The translations under genes were made by a program, and so were the position numbers. DNA of 64,000 nt from Neptunomonas japonica DSM 18939 (GTDB lineage: Bacteria; Pseudomonadota; Gammaproteobacteria; Pseudomonadales; Balneatricaceae), in the NCBI RefSeq assembly GCF_000422765.1, contig NZ_KE383917.1, positions 130,936 to 194,935 of the forward strand, in the 5' to 3' direction. This document shows, piece by piece, positions 37,395 to 46,642 of this stretch. The notes below the pieces were generated by a model. That model searched no databases. It was given only the letters and a program-made list of their open reading frames with translations, and was not told the DNA's origin. Positions within the stretch are counted from its first letter, which is position 1. Every line of letters begins with the position of its first letter.

Positions 37395-38051
37395 TTGAGT
37401 AATAATACAATCTCTCAGTTAATGTCTGAGCGCTTTCGCGGTTATCTACCGGTTGTCATTGATGTAGAAACGGCAGGCTTTAATGCTCGTACAGATGCAT
37501 TACTGGAAATTGCGGCAGTAACCCTAACTATGGATGAGCAGGGATACTTGATCATTGATCAAAGCTTTGTCGCTGAGGTTGAGCCTTTTGAAGGTGCCAA
37601 TCTAGAGCAAGCAGCTTTAGACTTTACAGGTATTGACCCTTACGACCCTAACCGTGAATCAATTCCTGAGATCCAAGCGATGGAACAGATTTTTAAGCCT
37701 ATAAGGCGTGCGGTCAAAGCTCACGGATGCAAGCGGGCAATTTTAGTCGGCCACAATGCCTCTTTTGATCATGGGTTTGTTAGTGCTGCTGCTTCCCGAG
37801 TAGATATGAAGCGTAACCCTTTCCACCCTTTCTCCACATTTGATACTGCGGCGCTATCAGGGCTTGCTTACGGTCAGACTGTTTTAGCTAAAGCATGCGA
37901 TGTTGCCGGCATTCCTTTTGATGGAAAACTAGCGCATTCCGCATTATATGACACAGAAAAAACAGCTGAGTTATTCTGTGGGATTGTAAACCGCTGGAAA
38001 GACCTTGGCGGCTGGGACATGGTATTAGCTTTACAAGACCACGACGACTAG
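37395..38051 (+). CDS. rnt: Ribonuclease T
   Basis: 218 aa. DEDDh exonuclease motifs: [20 protein letters not shown] (ExoI), [12 protein letters not shown] (ExoII) and [14 protein letters not shown] (ExoIII His and Asp), with the RNase T-specific PLSTFDTA-like [17 protein letters not shown]. It trims 3' ends of tRNA and other RNAs. The start is a TTG at 37395, 7 bases after AGGA; the next ATG, nine codons in, would shave a conserved part of the N-terminus. A bidirectional terminator follows. Confidence 0.95.
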   Translation: MSNNTISQLMSERFRGYLPVVIDVETAGFNARTDALLEIAAVTLTMDEQGYLIIDQSFVAEVEPFEGANLEQAALDFTGIDPYDPNRESIPEIQAMEQIFKPIRRAVKAHGCKRAILVGHNASFDHGFVSAAASRVDMKRNPFHPFSTFDTAALSGLAYGQTVLAKACDVAGIPFDGKLAHSALYDTEKTAELFCGIVNRWKDLGGWDMVLALQDHDD

Positions 38052-38106
38052 CTAAATGAACGGCAATCTCGAAACTAATGACTGCCATTGATTAAAGCAA
38101 GACATA

Positions 38107-38140
38107 AAAAAACCCGCCGCTGTAACAGCGCGGGTTTTTT
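38107..38140. terminator. Bidirectional terminator between rnt and the peroxiredoxin gene
   Basis: CCCGCCGCTG (38113-38122), loop TAA, CAGCGCGGG, with one bulged C, flanked by A-run and T-run. It serves converging genes on both strands. Confidence 0.88.
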
Positions 38141-38156
38141 TGTTATCACTAACTTA

Positions 38157-38759
38157 TTACAGCTTGTCAGACTCTGCGGCTAGATATGCAGCAACGCCAT
38201 CTGGAGAAGCATTCATACCTTTATCGCCTTTATTCCAACCAGCGGGGCAAACTTCACCGTGCTCTTCATGGAACTGCAACGCATCAACTAAACGGATCAA
38301 CTCATCCATGTTACGTCCTAATGGCAGGTCGTTAACGATCTGCGAACGAACATTACCTTCTTTATCGATCAAGAATACGCCACGAAATGCAACACCTGCA
38401 TCATGCTCAACGTCGTAAGCTTTGCAGATTTCATGCTTAACATCAGCTACCAACGTATACTTAACAGGACCAATCCCGCCATCGTTGATAGGTGTGTTAC
38501 GCCATGCGTTATGCGTGAACTGAGAGTCGATAGAAACACCGATAACCTCAACACCACGTTCTGTGAACGCGTCCATACGGTGATCAAGTGCGATCAGCTC
38601 TGAAGGACAAACGAAAGTGAAATCCAGTGGGTAAAAGAATAGCAAACCACATTTTCCATTGATCGCTTCTTTAAGATTGAAACCATCTACAATCTCACCA
38701 TTACCCAATACTGCTGCAGCAGTAAAGTCAGGAGCCTGTTTTCCTACAAGTACGCCCAT
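38157..38759 (-). CDS. 2-Cys peroxiredoxin (AhpC/TSA family)
   Basis: 200 aa. Peroxidatic Cys51 in DFTFVCPSELIALD and resolving Cys171 in HGEVCPAGWNKG; typical 2-Cys Prx with the YF-type C-terminal helix replaced by AAYLAAESDKL, and GGIGP (where robust eukaryotic-type enzymes carry GGLG). It reduces H2O2 and organic peroxides using thioredoxin or AhpF. CGGAGAGAACA precedes the ATG. A monothiol glutaredoxin gene lies 71 bp upstream on the same strand, so redox functions are grouped. Confidence 0.95.
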   Translation of the reverse strand: MGVLVGKQAPDFTAAAVLGNGEIVDGFNLKEAINGKCGLLFFYPLDFTFVCPSELIALDHRMDAFTERGVEVIGVSIDSQFTHNAWRNTPINDGGIGPVKYTLVADVKHEICKAYDVEHDAGVAFRGVFLIDKEGNVRSQIVNDLPLGRNMDELIRLVDALQFHEEHGEVCPAGWNKGDKGMNASPDGVAAYLAAESDKL

Positions 38760-38830
38760 TGTTCTCTCCGATATCGTCCGGTTTAATATTCAAAAATAAG
38801 GATAGCAAAAATTACTACCCTTAAAAATCC

Positions 38831-39169
38831 TTATTCGCTTGCAGCGCTATCATCAGCTTCAGCAGCAGCTTTCACTAGAGTATCTAGTTCACCTGACTCA
38901 GCTAGCTCACAAATGATATCGCATCCGCCTACTAATTCACCGTTAATCCACAGCTGAGGAAAAGTAGGCCAATTAGCATATTTTGGTAACTCAGAACGAA
39001 TCTCCTGGTTTTCCAAAATATTTACAAATGCAAATTTCTCGCCGCATGCCATCAGCGCTTCTGATGATTTTGATGAGAACCCGCACTGAGGGAAACGAGG
39101 AGTCCCCTTCATGTATAACAGGATTGCATTGCTCTCGATCTGTTCTTTAATAGTATCAATTACGCTCAT
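38831..39169 (-). CDS. grxD: Monothiol glutaredoxin (Grx4/GrxD type)
   Basis: 112 aa. CGFS active site in PQCGFSSKSSEALMACG (Cys29), with KGTPRFP and the glutathione-binding WPTFPQLWINGELVGGCDI. CGFS glutaredoxins carry [2Fe-2S] clusters with glutathione and deliver them to apo-proteins. GAAGGTAGCCAG precedes the ATG. Upstream is a 277-bp gap ending at argD on the other strand. Confidence 0.96.
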   Translation of the reverse strand: MSVIDTIKEQIESNAILLYMKGTPRFPQCGFSSKSSEALMACGEKFAFVNILENQEIRSELPKYANWPTFPQLWINGELVGGCDIICELAESGELDTLVKAAAEADDSAASE

Positions 39170-39361
39170 CTGGCTACCTTCTGAAGACGCTGGTGTTATT
39201 AAGACTAATCACTATAAAATTCGCAAAATCTTACCACATACCCAACTAAATTACTCGGATAAGATGGTAAAAAAAACAACGCCTAATATGCGACTTTTTT
39301 CTACTCTTAGACCTTTTATGGTGCTTACTTCAATGGATTTCAAGCTGATCATCCTGCATAG

Positions 39362-39390
39362 TTGCGAAAAAAGACTACTATCAATAGAAT
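39362..39390 (+). promoter_or_regulatory. Candidate sigma-70 promoter of argD
   Basis: -35 TTGCGA (39362-39367), 17-bp spacer, -10 TAGAAT (39385-39390). The predicted start, near 39397, falls immediately before a terminator hairpin in the argD leader. Predicted only. Confidence 0.55.
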
Positions 39391-39404
39391 GTTGTTCTTT
39401 AAAC

Positions 39405-39426
39405 GGCAGCCATGGCTGCCTTTTTT
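39405..39426 (+). terminator. Terminator-like hairpin in the argD leader (possible attenuator)
   Basis: GGCAGCCATGGCTGCC (39405-39420) is fully self-complementary (six-pair stem with a CATG loop, or an 8-pair palindrome as DNA), followed by six T. The T-run ends 20 bp before the argD ATG, and the ribosome-binding site GGGAG lies between. No gene ends upstream on this strand, so it cannot be an ordinary 3'-end terminator; it sits between argD and its only obvious promoter. Confidence 0.75.
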
Positions 39427-39446
39427 CGTTGTAGGGAGTAAACAAT

Positions 39447-40649
39447 ATGGCGCAACAGCCTTTAATGAATACTTACAAACGACTCTCCGTAAGTTTTGAG
39501 CGCGGGGAAGGCTGCTGGCTTTTCGATACTGATGGCAATAAATATCTAGATGCTCTGTCTGGTATAGCTGTTTGTGGATTAGGGCATGCACACCCAGCTG
39601 TGACTCACGCGATTTGTGAGCAGGCCGGTCAGTTAGTTCACACCTCTAACCTGTATAACATTCCACTCCAGGAAGAGCTTGCTTCACGCTTAACAAATAT
39701 TTCAGGTATGGATAAAGTTTTCTTTTGCAACTCAGGTGCTGAAGCAAACGAAGCAGCTATCAAAATAGCTCGCAAATTTGGTCATGCAAAAGGCATCGAC
39801 AAACCGTCTATTATCGTAATGGAAAGCTCTTTCCACGGCCGTACCGTTGCAACACTTAGCGCAACAGGCAACCGAGCTGCACAAGCTGGCTTCGAGCCGC
39901 TGCTTAATGGTTTTGTCCGTGCACCTTACGATGATGTAGAAGCAATTCGCTCCATCGCTGCCAACAACAAAGATGTTGTTGCCATACTCGTTGAGCCTAT
40001 TCTTGGGGAAGGTGGCGTAGAAATTCCTGCTGACGACTACCTTGCAGAACTAAGAGCTATCTGTGATGACAACGACTGGCTATTAATGCTGGATGAAGTA
40101 CAAACAGGTAATGGACGTACAGGCCGCTATTTCGCCTACCAACACACTTATATTATCCCTGATGTTGTCACAACAGCGAAAGGCTTAGGAAATGGTTTCC
40201 CAATTGGCGCCTGCCTTGCAAAAGGTCGCGCAGCAACCACCTTCCAGCCTGGCTCTCACGGCTCTACATTTGGTGGCTCACCTCTAGCATGCGCTGTAGG
40301 TTTAGCGGTTACCGATACCATCATGAACGAGAATTTATGCGAGCGTGCAGCAACACTCGGCAAGCGCATACTGGATGGCTTTCAAGAACAATTAGGCGGC
40401 ACGAATTACATTAAAGAAATTCGCGGTAAAGGCCTAATGATTGCTATCGAATTGAATGAAGCCGGTTCTGAACTCGCTATCCTAGCCAAAGTAAAAGGCA
40501 TCTTATTGAATATCACAGGCGGTGGGCATGTGGTTCGCTTACTACCACCACTGGTCATGACAGATACAGAAGCTGATTTAATGGTTAACACCCTGTCTAA
40601 GCTAATTAAAATTTACGCTGCTGATGAGCGCTCTAAACCAAGAAATTAA
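39447..40649 (+). CDS. argD: Acetylornithine aminotransferase (class III)
   Basis: 400 aa. Motifs: [70 protein letters not shown], and the PLP lysine in [17 protein letters not shown]. It makes N-acetylornithine in arginine synthesis and may also serve as succinyldiaminopimelate aminotransferase. TGTAGGGAGTAAACAAT precedes the ATG. It is 50 bp ahead of argF on the same strand. Confidence 0.96.
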   Translation: MAQQPLMNTYKRLSVSFERGEGCWLFDTDGNKYLDALSGIAVCGLGHAHPAVTHAICEQAGQLVHTSNLYNIPLQEELASRLTNISGMDKVFFCNSGAEANEAAIKIARKFGHAKGIDKPSIIVMESSFHGRTVATLSATGNRAAQAGFEPLLNGFVRAPYDDVEAIRSIAANNKDVVAILVEPILGEGGVEIPADDYLAELRAICDDNDWLLMLDEVQTGNGRTGRYFAYQHTYIIPDVVTTAKGLGNGFPIGACLAKGRAATTFQPGSHGSTFGGSPLACAVGLAVTDTIMNENLCERAATLGKRILDGFQEQLGGTNYIKEIRGKGLMIAIELNEAGSELAILAKVKGILLNITGGGHVVRLLPPLVMTDTEADLMVNTLSKLIKIYAADERSKPRN

Positions 40650-40675
40650 AGGTTAGCGCAATTACAACATGGAAA

Positions 40676-40689
40676 GCCGCTTCTGCGGC
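40676..40689 (+). other. Small hairpin in the argD-argF gap
   Basis: GCCGC, loop TTCT, GCGGC (40676-40689), 10 bp before the argF start. No T-run follows. It may shape ribosome access to argF or transcript stability. Confidence 0.4.
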
Positions 40690-40699
40690 ATTATGGTAT

Positions 40700-41605
40700 A
40701 TGAATACAAGACATTTTTTAACACTTCAGGACCTTTCTTCTGAAGAGCTAAAGCAGATAATGCATCGTGCTATAGAACTAAAAGCCATGCGCAATAGAGG
40801 TGAAGTTTATGCACCTCTTAACAATAAAGTCATGGCCATGATTTTTGAAAAGTCTTCGACACGTACCCGCGTTTCTTTCGAAGCGGGTATGTCTCAACTA
40901 GGTGGACACGCTATGTTTCTATCTTCACGAGACACTCAGCTGGGCCGTGGAGAACCTATCGAAGATTCAGCGCGTGTGATTTCAAGCATGGTCGATATAG
41001 TGATGATTCGCACATTTGGTCATGACATCATTGAAACCTTTGCAAAGCATTCTAAAGTACCCGTCATCAACGCACTGACTGATGATTATCACCCATGCCA
41101 GCTACTCGCTGACATGCAGTGCTTCCTTGAGCATCGCGGTGACATTACAGGCAAAACAGTAACGTGGATTGGCGATGGTAATAACATGTGCCACTCCTAT
41201 ATTAACGCCGCGGCATTACTGGACTTTACTCTTAATATTGCCTGCCCTGAAGGATTTGATCCTGACATGACCTTGGTTGAAAAACACCAAGACAGAGTCA
41301 ATATCTTCAGAGACCCGAAAGAAGCGGTCAAAGGCTCACACCTTTTAGTCACTGATGTCTGGGCATCCATGGGACAAGAAGATGAGCAAGAAGCTCGCAT
41401 GAAAAGCTTCGAGGGCTATCAAGTCAATTCAGCATTGATGGATACAGCACACGAAGATGCCATCTTCATGCATTGCCTGCCTGCTCATAGGGGAGAAGAA
41501 GTCAGTCACGAGATGATGGATGATCCAAGATCAGTAGTGTTTGATGAAGCTGAAAACCGTCTACATGCTCAAAAAGCACTCATAGAGTTCTTACTAGTTA
41601 AGTAA
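40700..41605 (+). CDS. argF: Ornithine carbamoyltransferase
   Basis: 301 aa, slightly short but complete. Carbamoyl-phosphate-binding [16 protein letters not shown], ornithine-binding DGNNMCHSY, and the catalytic [14 protein letters not shown]. It makes citrulline from ornithine, feeding ArgG. It lies 50 bp after argD, likely co-transcribed. The start lacks a strong Shine-Dalgarno (GG is 6 bases upstream). Confidence 0.97.
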   Translation: MNTRHFLTLQDLSSEELKQIMHRAIELKAMRNRGEVYAPLNNKVMAMIFEKSSTRTRVSFEAGMSQLGGHAMFLSSRDTQLGRGEPIEDSARVISSMVDIVMIRTFGHDIIETFAKHSKVPVINALTDDYHPCQLLADMQCFLEHRGDITGKTVTWIGDGNNMCHSYINAAALLDFTLNIACPEGFDPDMTLVEKHQDRVNIFRDPKEAVKGSHLLVTDVWASMGQEDEQEARMKSFEGYQVNSALMDTAHEDAIFMHCLPAHRGEEVSHEMMDDPRSVVFDEAENRLHAQKALIEFLLVK

Positions 41606-41612
41606 AAATGGA

Positions 41613-41651
41613 CGGCCAACCTTCACGAAGATTGGCCGCGCCCCCCCTTTT
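41613..41651 (+). terminator. Hairpin and C7-T4 tract after argF
   Basis: CGGCCAA-C-CTTC-AC-GAAG-A-TTGGCCG (41613-41638) forms a stem with one internal mismatch. It is followed by CG, seven C and four T, an unusual tail for an intrinsic terminator but likely functional. Confidence 0.55.
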
Positions 41652-41706
41652 CCGTCTACACTGTGAATATCTGGCGCTTCGTACAGCTCTATTTCAGGAC
41701 TGATGC

Positions 41707-42621
41707 ATGATTGAATTAAGACATCTCAAGACACTTTCCGCTTTAAGGGATGCTGGCAGCTTAGTAGAAGCAGCCGAACGTGTTCACCTCACGCAGTCTG
41801 CTCTCTCTCACCAAATCAAAGATCTGGAAGACCGGCTAAATTGCTCGCTATTCATTCGCAAAACAAAACCTATCTGCTTCACTTCTGCCGGGCAGCGTTT
41901 ACTCACGCTGGCTGACGAAGTTTTGCCCATGATACGCAACTCTGAACGAGATATAGCAAGGCTAGCTGGCGGTGAAACAGGGCGACTTAATATAAGCATT
42001 GACTGCCATAGCTGTTTTGACTGGTTAATGCCGACCATAGATAGCTTCCGCCAAAACTGGCCAGAAGTAGAAATGGACCTTTCAAGTGGATTCACATTCC
42101 AACCATTACCAGCACTAGCACGTGGCGATCTAGATTTAGTTATCACCTCCGATCCTGAAAAGCGCAATGGGATTACCTATATCCCTCTTTTCAGCTACGA
42201 GTCAGTGCTAGCGCTCAGCAAACGCCACAAATTGATTGCTCGTAAATACATACAAGCACAAGATTTAGCTCAAGAAACGGTCATCACCTATCCCGTTGAC
42301 CAAAATAGGCTCGATCTGTTTACTCGCTTTCTCGATCCCGCTTCCATTGAGCCTCACGCCATTCGTACAGCGGAGCTTACTTTAATGATTCTGCAGCTAG
42401 TAGCTAGCGGCCGGGGTGTTGCCGCCCTACCTAACTGGGCTCTACATGAGTATTTACAGCGTGAGTATGTTGCCGCAAGACCACTAGGCGAGAAAGGCGT
42501 GTGGTGCACGCTTTATGCAGCCATTCGCGAAGATCAGAAAAATGCCGAGTTCATGGTAGATTTTTTAAGCACAGCAAAAGAGGTATCTTTTAGCACATTA
42601 ACGGGGATCAAATCAGCCTGA
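41707..42621 (+). CDS. metR: LysR-family regulator of the MetR type
   Basis: 304 aa. The N-terminal winged helix (MIELRHLKTLSALRDAGSLV, then EAAERVHLTQSALSHQIKDL) has the MetR signature rather than generic LysR. The effector domain includes ERDIARLAGGETGRLNI and IDCHSCFDWLMP, as in MetR, which responds to homocysteine and controls methionine genes. No met gene adjoins it here, so the target is elsewhere. It is separated from argF by 101 bp and converges with pcaC. Confidence 0.9.
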   Translation: MIELRHLKTLSALRDAGSLVEAAERVHLTQSALSHQIKDLEDRLNCSLFIRKTKPICFTSAGQRLLTLADEVLPMIRNSERDIARLAGGETGRLNISIDCHSCFDWLMPTIDSFRQNWPEVEMDLSSGFTFQPLPALARGDLDLVITSDPEKRNGITYIPLFSYESVLALSKRHKLIARKYIQAQDLAQETVITYPVDQNRLDLFTRFLDPASIEPHAIRTAELTLMILQLVASGRGVAALPNWALHEYLQREYVAARPLGEKGVWCTLYAAIREDQKNAEFMVDFLSTAKEVSFSTLTGIKSA

Positions 42622-42650
42622 GCAGGCTCCTCATACCTACAGTCATAACT

Positions 42651-42690
42651 CTTCCAATAACTCTGAATTTTTCTGAAGAGTTATTGGAAG
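42651..42690. other. Long hairpin between converging metR and pcaC-like genes
   Basis: A 14-bp perfect inverted repeat, CTTCCAATAACTCT (42651-42664) and AGAGTTATTGGAAG (42677-42690), separated by 12 bases including T5. No T-run follows either arm. It may act as a bidirectional transcription barrier or protect 3' ends. Confidence 0.6.
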
Positions 42691-42708
42691 CTAATTCATT
42701 AAACAGCC

Positions 42709-43095
42709 TTACTTATTATTCGCCAAATGTTCTTCTATAACTTCTTTAGCGGCCCTGAAAGCCTCTTGAGCCGCCGGCGCGCCACAATAAACGATAGAGT
42801 GTAATAATACTTCTTGGATCTCTTCTGGCGTACAACCGTTATTTAATGCGCCTCGCACATGCCCTTTTAATTCTGCCGGCGCCTTTAACGCTGCCAGCAT
42901 CCCGATTGTGACGAGAGAACGAGTACTGCGCGACAACCCGTCACGCTGCCATGTGGAACCCCAAGCATGCTCATTTATCCAGTCTTGGACGGGTTGGGTC
43001 AATTCGGTGGTATTGTCGATAGCACGCTGAACAAACTCCTCACCCATCACTTCTGTACGTACTTTTAGTCCGTTATCGTAGTCTTCTCTCGACAT
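42709..43095 (-). CDS. Carboxymuconolactone decarboxylase family protein (PcaC-like)
   Basis: 128 aa. N-terminal YDNGLKVRTEVMGEEFVQRA, central SRSTRSLVTIGMLAALKAP and ELKGHVRGALNNGCTPEEIQ match 4-carboxymuconolactone decarboxylase (PcaC) closely, including the WGSTWQRDGLSR block. The reaction would be decarboxylation of gamma-carboxymuconolactone in the protocatechuate pathway, but no pca genes adjoin, so an alternative alkylhydroperoxidase-D-like or stand-alone function is possible. It is monocistronic, divergent from the DAHP synthase. Confidence 0.85.
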   Translation of the reverse strand: MSREDYDNGLKVRTEVMGEEFVQRAIDNTTELTQPVQDWINEHAWGSTWQRDGLSRSTRSLVTIGMLAALKAPAELKGHVRGALNNGCTPEEIQEVLLHSIVYCGAPAAQEAFRAAKEVIEEHLANNK

Positions 43096-43318
43096 GCCAC
43101 TACCCTCGCTGCACTATTATTAATGATAATTAATTTGCTAAAGCATTCCATAGGTCATCCTATGTGACCCTTAAAATACGCTTTAGACTCCTACAAACAC
43201 TGACTATTTACACTATCCACTGACCACAAACATATTTCATGACTTCAACACTTGTTTATTAGTGATGATTCCTTACACTGTGATGCTCTTATAAACACTG
43301 ATATATAGACGGATCACC

Positions 43319-44677
43319 ATGACTATCTGGACCCCAAACAGCTGGAGAAACAAACCTATTGTACAACAACCTGCTTACGCTGACGCCGATAAGGTTCGTC
43401 AGGTTGAACAGCAGTTGTCTGACTTTCCTCCTTTGGTGTTTGCGGGTGAAATCCGCTCATTACACAAAAAGCTTGAACAGGTATCGCAAGGCAAAGCATT
43501 TTTACTTCAAGGTGGCGATTGCGCCGAAACATTTACAGAATTCAATGCCAACAAAATTCGTGATACGTTTAAAGTACTACTGCAAATGGCTGTCGTAATG
43601 ACTTTTGCAGGCAGCGTACCTGTCATTAAAGTGGGTCGCATGGCCGGGCAGTTTGCCAAACCACGCTCTTCAGATACAGAGACAAAAGATGGCGTCACAC
43701 TGCCCACTTATCGCGGCGATATCATCAACGATAATGCATTTACACCTGAAGCACGCATCCCAGATCCAGAGCGCTTATTAAAAGCGTACAACCAATCTGC
43801 AGCCACGCTAAACCTACTACGTGCTTTTGCACAAGGCGGCTTTGCTGACTTACACCAGGTACACCGCTGGAACTTAGGTTTTGTTGAACAAAGCCCATTG
43901 GGTGAAAAATACCAACACATGGCTGATCAAATAGATCAGACACTTGCCTTTATGGAAGCGTGCGGCATTCATGCTGAAAACACTTCGCAGATCAACGAAA
44001 CAGCCGTCTACACATCTCATGAAGCACTCTTGCTTGGCTATGAACAAGCCCTCACGCGCCAAGATAGCATTAGTCAGGATTGGTATGACTGCTCAGCCCA
44101 TATGCTATGGATTGGAGACAGAACACGCCAAGCAGACCATGCTCATGTTGAGTTCCTACGTGGCGTTCAGAACCCAATCGGTATAAAAGTAGGCCCAACC
44201 ACTGCACCGGATGACCTCATTCAGCTCTTAGATATATTGAACCCTAACAACCTACCAGGGCGCATAACATTAATTGCTCGCATGGGTGCTAAACAGATCA
44301 CTGAAAAATTAGCACCGCTGGTTCGTACCGTTAAAAGTGAAGGTAGGCATGTAGTATGGAGTTCAGATCCAATGCATGGCAACACTATAACAGCCACCAG
44401 CGGCTATAAGACTCGCAGCGTGGATGCTATTTTGGCTGAAATCCAAGGGTTCTTTGCGGTTCATCGTGCAGAAGGCACACACGCTGGCGGTGTTCACTTA
44501 GAGATGACAGGCAATAACGTTACTGAATGCATCGGTGGTGCATTCCAGATCACAGAAGAAGGCTTAGCTCATCAATACGATACTTTCTGTGACCCGAGGC
44601 TCAATGGCGAGCAAGCGTTGGAACTAGCCTTCATGATAACCGACACAATGAAAGCAGCTAGAAACCAAGCATCATGA
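43319..44677 (+). CDS. 3-Deoxy-7-phosphoheptulonate synthase, class II
   Basis: 452 aa, the plant/mycobacterial-type DAHP synthase. Motifs: [28 protein letters not shown] (metal Cys), [36 protein letters not shown] and [13 protein letters not shown]. It condenses PEP and erythrose 4-phosphate at the head of the shikimate pathway. Many gammaproteobacteria have class I enzymes instead or as well. Its stop overlaps the yqcC start as ATGA, so the two are translationally coupled. Confidence 0.95.
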   Translation: MTIWTPNSWRNKPIVQQPAYADADKVRQVEQQLSDFPPLVFAGEIRSLHKKLEQVSQGKAFLLQGGDCAETFTEFNANKIRDTFKVLLQMAVVMTFAGSVPVIKVGRMAGQFAKPRSSDTETKDGVTLPTYRGDIINDNAFTPEARIPDPERLLKAYNQSAATLNLLRAFAQGGFADLHQVHRWNLGFVEQSPLGEKYQHMADQIDQTLAFMEACGIHAENTSQINETAVYTSHEALLLGYEQALTRQDSISQDWYDCSAHMLWIGDRTRQADHAHVEFLRGVQNPIGIKVGPTTAPDDLIQLLDILNPNNLPGRITLIARMGAKQITEKLAPLVRTVKSEGRHVVWSSDPMHGNTITATSGYKTRSVDAILAEIQGFFAVHRAEGTHAGGVHLEMTGNNVTECIGGAFQITEEGLAHQYDTFCDPRLNGEQALELAFMITDTMKAARNQAS

Positions 44678-45000
44678 GCCAGCACAGCGAACTCTTAGAC
44701 ATCCTTAATGCTATTTCGAAAGAGATGGTACTTAAGGACTTATGGCAGTCGACAGCACCTTCTGACGAAGCACTGAGTAGCACTCAGCCCTTTTGTGTTG
44801 ATACGTTAACTTTTTGCGAGTGGATGCAATGGATCATGCTTCCTAAATTAGAAAAGATGGCAAAATCACAGGCTGCACTACCGAATAACAGTGATATGTT
44901 TTCGATGGCAGGAGAGGCGTTCAAACGCGTTGAAGTCGATACGAAAGCGTTACTTAGCCTAGTATTAAAACTAGATCATTGCTTGCGTTTAACTCATTAA
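44674..45000 (+). CDS. yqcC: YqcC family protein (DUF446)
   Basis: 108 aa, all-helical. The block [24 protein letters not shown] split over residues 40-65 is the YqcC signature, with [18 protein letters not shown] before it. In E. coli yqcC sits next to truC; here it is coupled by a 4-bp overlap to the DAHP synthase gene. Function unknown. A strong terminator follows. Confidence 0.85.
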   Translation: MSQHSELLDILNAISKEMVLKDLWQSTAPSDEALSSTQPFCVDTLTFCEWMQWIMLPKLEKMAKSQAALPNNSDMFSMAGEAFKRVEVDTKALLSLVLKLDHCLRLTH

Positions 45001-45010
45001 TACGAAGACG

Positions 45011-45050
45011 ATTACAGCGGACAACTAACGTTTGTCCGCTGTAATTTTTA
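45011..45050. terminator. Strong intrinsic terminator between yqcC and the CBS gene
   Basis: A 14-bp perfect stem, ATTACAGCGGACAA (45011-45024) with TTGTCCGCTGTAAT (45032-45045), 7-base loop, then a T-run. Converging genes on both sides may share it. Confidence 0.85.
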
Positions 45051-45079
45051 AGCTTACATCAACAATACTTTTGCATAAA

Positions 45080-45481
45080 TTACAGACGTAAACCTTCCAA
45101 AACAATCTCGTTGTAGCTAATCACACCCATCACAGCACCCTCTTGAATAACCGGGGCAGTAGACAAACCAAAGCTATCAAATAGTCTGGCGCAATACTTT
45201 ACATCCATCTGTGGATCAACCGCCACTACAGGTTTTGCCATCACTTCGTATACGTTAACACGCTCAGGAGCACGATTTTTGGCAACAACCTGTTTAGCGA
45301 TATCGGATATCAATAAAATCCCATATTCGTCATCATCATGACGCTTATTAATAATGAGGACCGAAGCATCACGAGCCTTGAAAATATCCAACGCCTCGCG
45401 AATAGTTGTCAGCCCATCAACCATTCCGTAATCCTGCGTCATTACATCACGTACGCGCACAATGGCCTGCTCACCACTCAT
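45080..45481 (-). CDS. CBS-domain pair protein
   Basis: 133 aa comprising two CBS motifs (RVRDVMTQDYGMVDGLTTIR and VYEVMAKPVVAVDPQMDVKY), a Bateman module that usually binds adenosine nucleotides. It has no other domain. Its ATG overlaps the PII-like stop by 4 bp (ATGA), so it is the last gene of the DUF1538-DUF1538-PII-CBS operon. It is the likely energy-state sensor of the transporter pair. Confidence 0.88.
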   Translation of the reverse strand: MSGEQAIVRVRDVMTQDYGMVDGLTTIREALDIFKARDASVLIINKRHDDDEYGILLISDIAKQVVAKNRAPERVNVYEVMAKPVVAVDPQMDVKYCARLFDSFGLSTAPVIQEGAVMGVISYNEIVLEGLRL

Positions 45482-45828
45482 AGCTCCTCCTCCACCGCAT
45501 CGGTTAATGCTTCTATCTGATGCGCCACGCCCACTGCATCTTCAACATCTAGCTGAATCGCAATGCCTCGCCCTGGTGCCTCATCAAAACCTGCCACATC
45601 AGAAATAGTTTCTAGAATCTTACGACTCAAGTGTTCTTCAACAATGAACAACAATACATCACGCTGAGTTTCCAGCGATAAGCCAAAAAAAGTCTTGGTC
45701 TTAACGACCCCCTCTCCTCTGGCATTATTAATGATTGTTGCTCCAGTCGCACCGGCCTCACGTGCAGCCTTCATCACAGTATCGGTTTTACTATCTTCTA
45801 CAAACACCAACAACAGTTTGAAATGCAT
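45478..45828 (-). CDS. PII-like signalling protein
   Basis: 116 aa. It follows the GlnB fold pattern: MHFKLLLVFVEDSKTDTVM (beta-1/alpha-1), GATGATIINNARGEGVVKTK TFFGL (T-loop region), VLLFIVEEHLSRKILETI and a tail rich in Glu. It lacks the GlnB T-loop Tyr51 uridylylation context, so it belongs with the PII-like transporter-associated group. It lies 4 bp after a DUF1538 gene and overlaps the CBS gene. It probably gates the transporter in response to a nucleotide; that is inferred. Confidence 0.85.
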   Translation of the reverse strand: MHFKLLLVFVEDSKTDTVMKAAREAGATGATIINNARGEGVVKTKTFFGLSLETQRDVLLFIVEEHLSRKILETISDVAGFDEAPGRGIAIQLDVEDAVGVAHQIEALTDAVEEEL

Positions 45829-45832
45829 CTAT

Positions 45833-46642
45833 TTACTCCTTGCTGCCAGCCAAGCTAGCAGACTCATTTTTCTTCGCACGTTTTTCTATCCATTCAATTA
45901 TTTGCGCGTAACCCATTACTGTAATAATAGGAAACAAACTAGCAAAAGCAATTAAACCAAAACCATCAATTAAAGCACTACGTCCCGGCACAGTTTCAGC
46001 CAACCCAAGACCTAACGCAGCCACCAAAGGCACAGTAACCGTAGAGGTTGTTACGCCACCAGAGTCATAAGCCAGTGGGATAATTAACTTAGGAGCACAC
46101 AGAGTTTGCAGCACTACCACAATATAACCACTAATAATGAACCAGTGAATTGGATAACCCGTGACAATCCGCCAAGAGCCCAATGAAATCCCTATAGCCA
46201 CGCCCAAAGCAACCGCTAAACGCAGCCCCCAGACGCCAATTGCACCACCGGACACCTCATTAGCTTTAATCGCAACAGCAATTAAAGAAGGCTCAGCTAT
46301 TGTTGTACTAGCACCAATAGCAAAGGCAAAAATATACACCCAGTAATAATCGCTCCAGTGCAGAACATCACCTACTGATGAACCCCATTGGCGAAGAAAG
46401 TCTGGGTTTGTAAGCTGCTCAGCCATAAGGCGACCGATAGGAAATAACGCTTTTTCGAGCCCCAACAAGAACAAAGCCAAGCCGACCAAAACGTAGGCAA
46501 AACCAATAATAACTTTTTTAAGGTTGGGGATACGGCGGCGAATAACTAAAAATTGAAAACCAAACAGTATCACCGCAATAGGGATAACATCTCTAACAGT
46601 CGATTGAAGTACAACCCAAAACTCATTTAATAAGCTCAACAT
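45833..46642 (-). CDS. DUF1538 membrane protein, second subunit (UmpAB-type antiporter)
   Basis: 269 aa from the ATG at 46642, which overlaps the previous gene's stop as TGATG. About seven membrane segments. The DUF1538 hallmark GASTTIAEPSLIAVAIKANE and [20 protein letters not shown] are present, and repeat in the adjacent gene. A DUF1538 pair (UmpAB) has been reported as a Na+(K+)/H+ antiporter in Halomonas; I rely on memory for that. C-terminus is basic (IEWIEKRAKKNESASLAG). Confidence 0.88.
   Translation of the reverse strand: MLSLLNEFWVVLQSTVRDVIPIAVILFGFQFLVIRRRIPNLKKVIIGFAYVLVGLALFLLGLEKALFPIGRLMAEQLTNPDFLRQWGSSVGDVLHWSDYYWVYIFAFAIGASTTIAEPSLIAVAIKANEVSGGAIGVWGLRLAVALGVAIGISLGSWRIVTGYPIHWFIISGYIVVVLQTLCAPKLIIPLAYDSGGVTTSTVTVPLVAALGLGLAETVPGRSALIDGFGLIAFASLFPIITVMGYAQIIEWIEKRAKKNESASLAGSKE

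Noticed and set aside
45011..45050. Small RNA gene between yqcC and the CBS gene
   Set aside because: The strong stem and T-run fit a bidirectional terminator; there is no promoter in the 80-bp gap.
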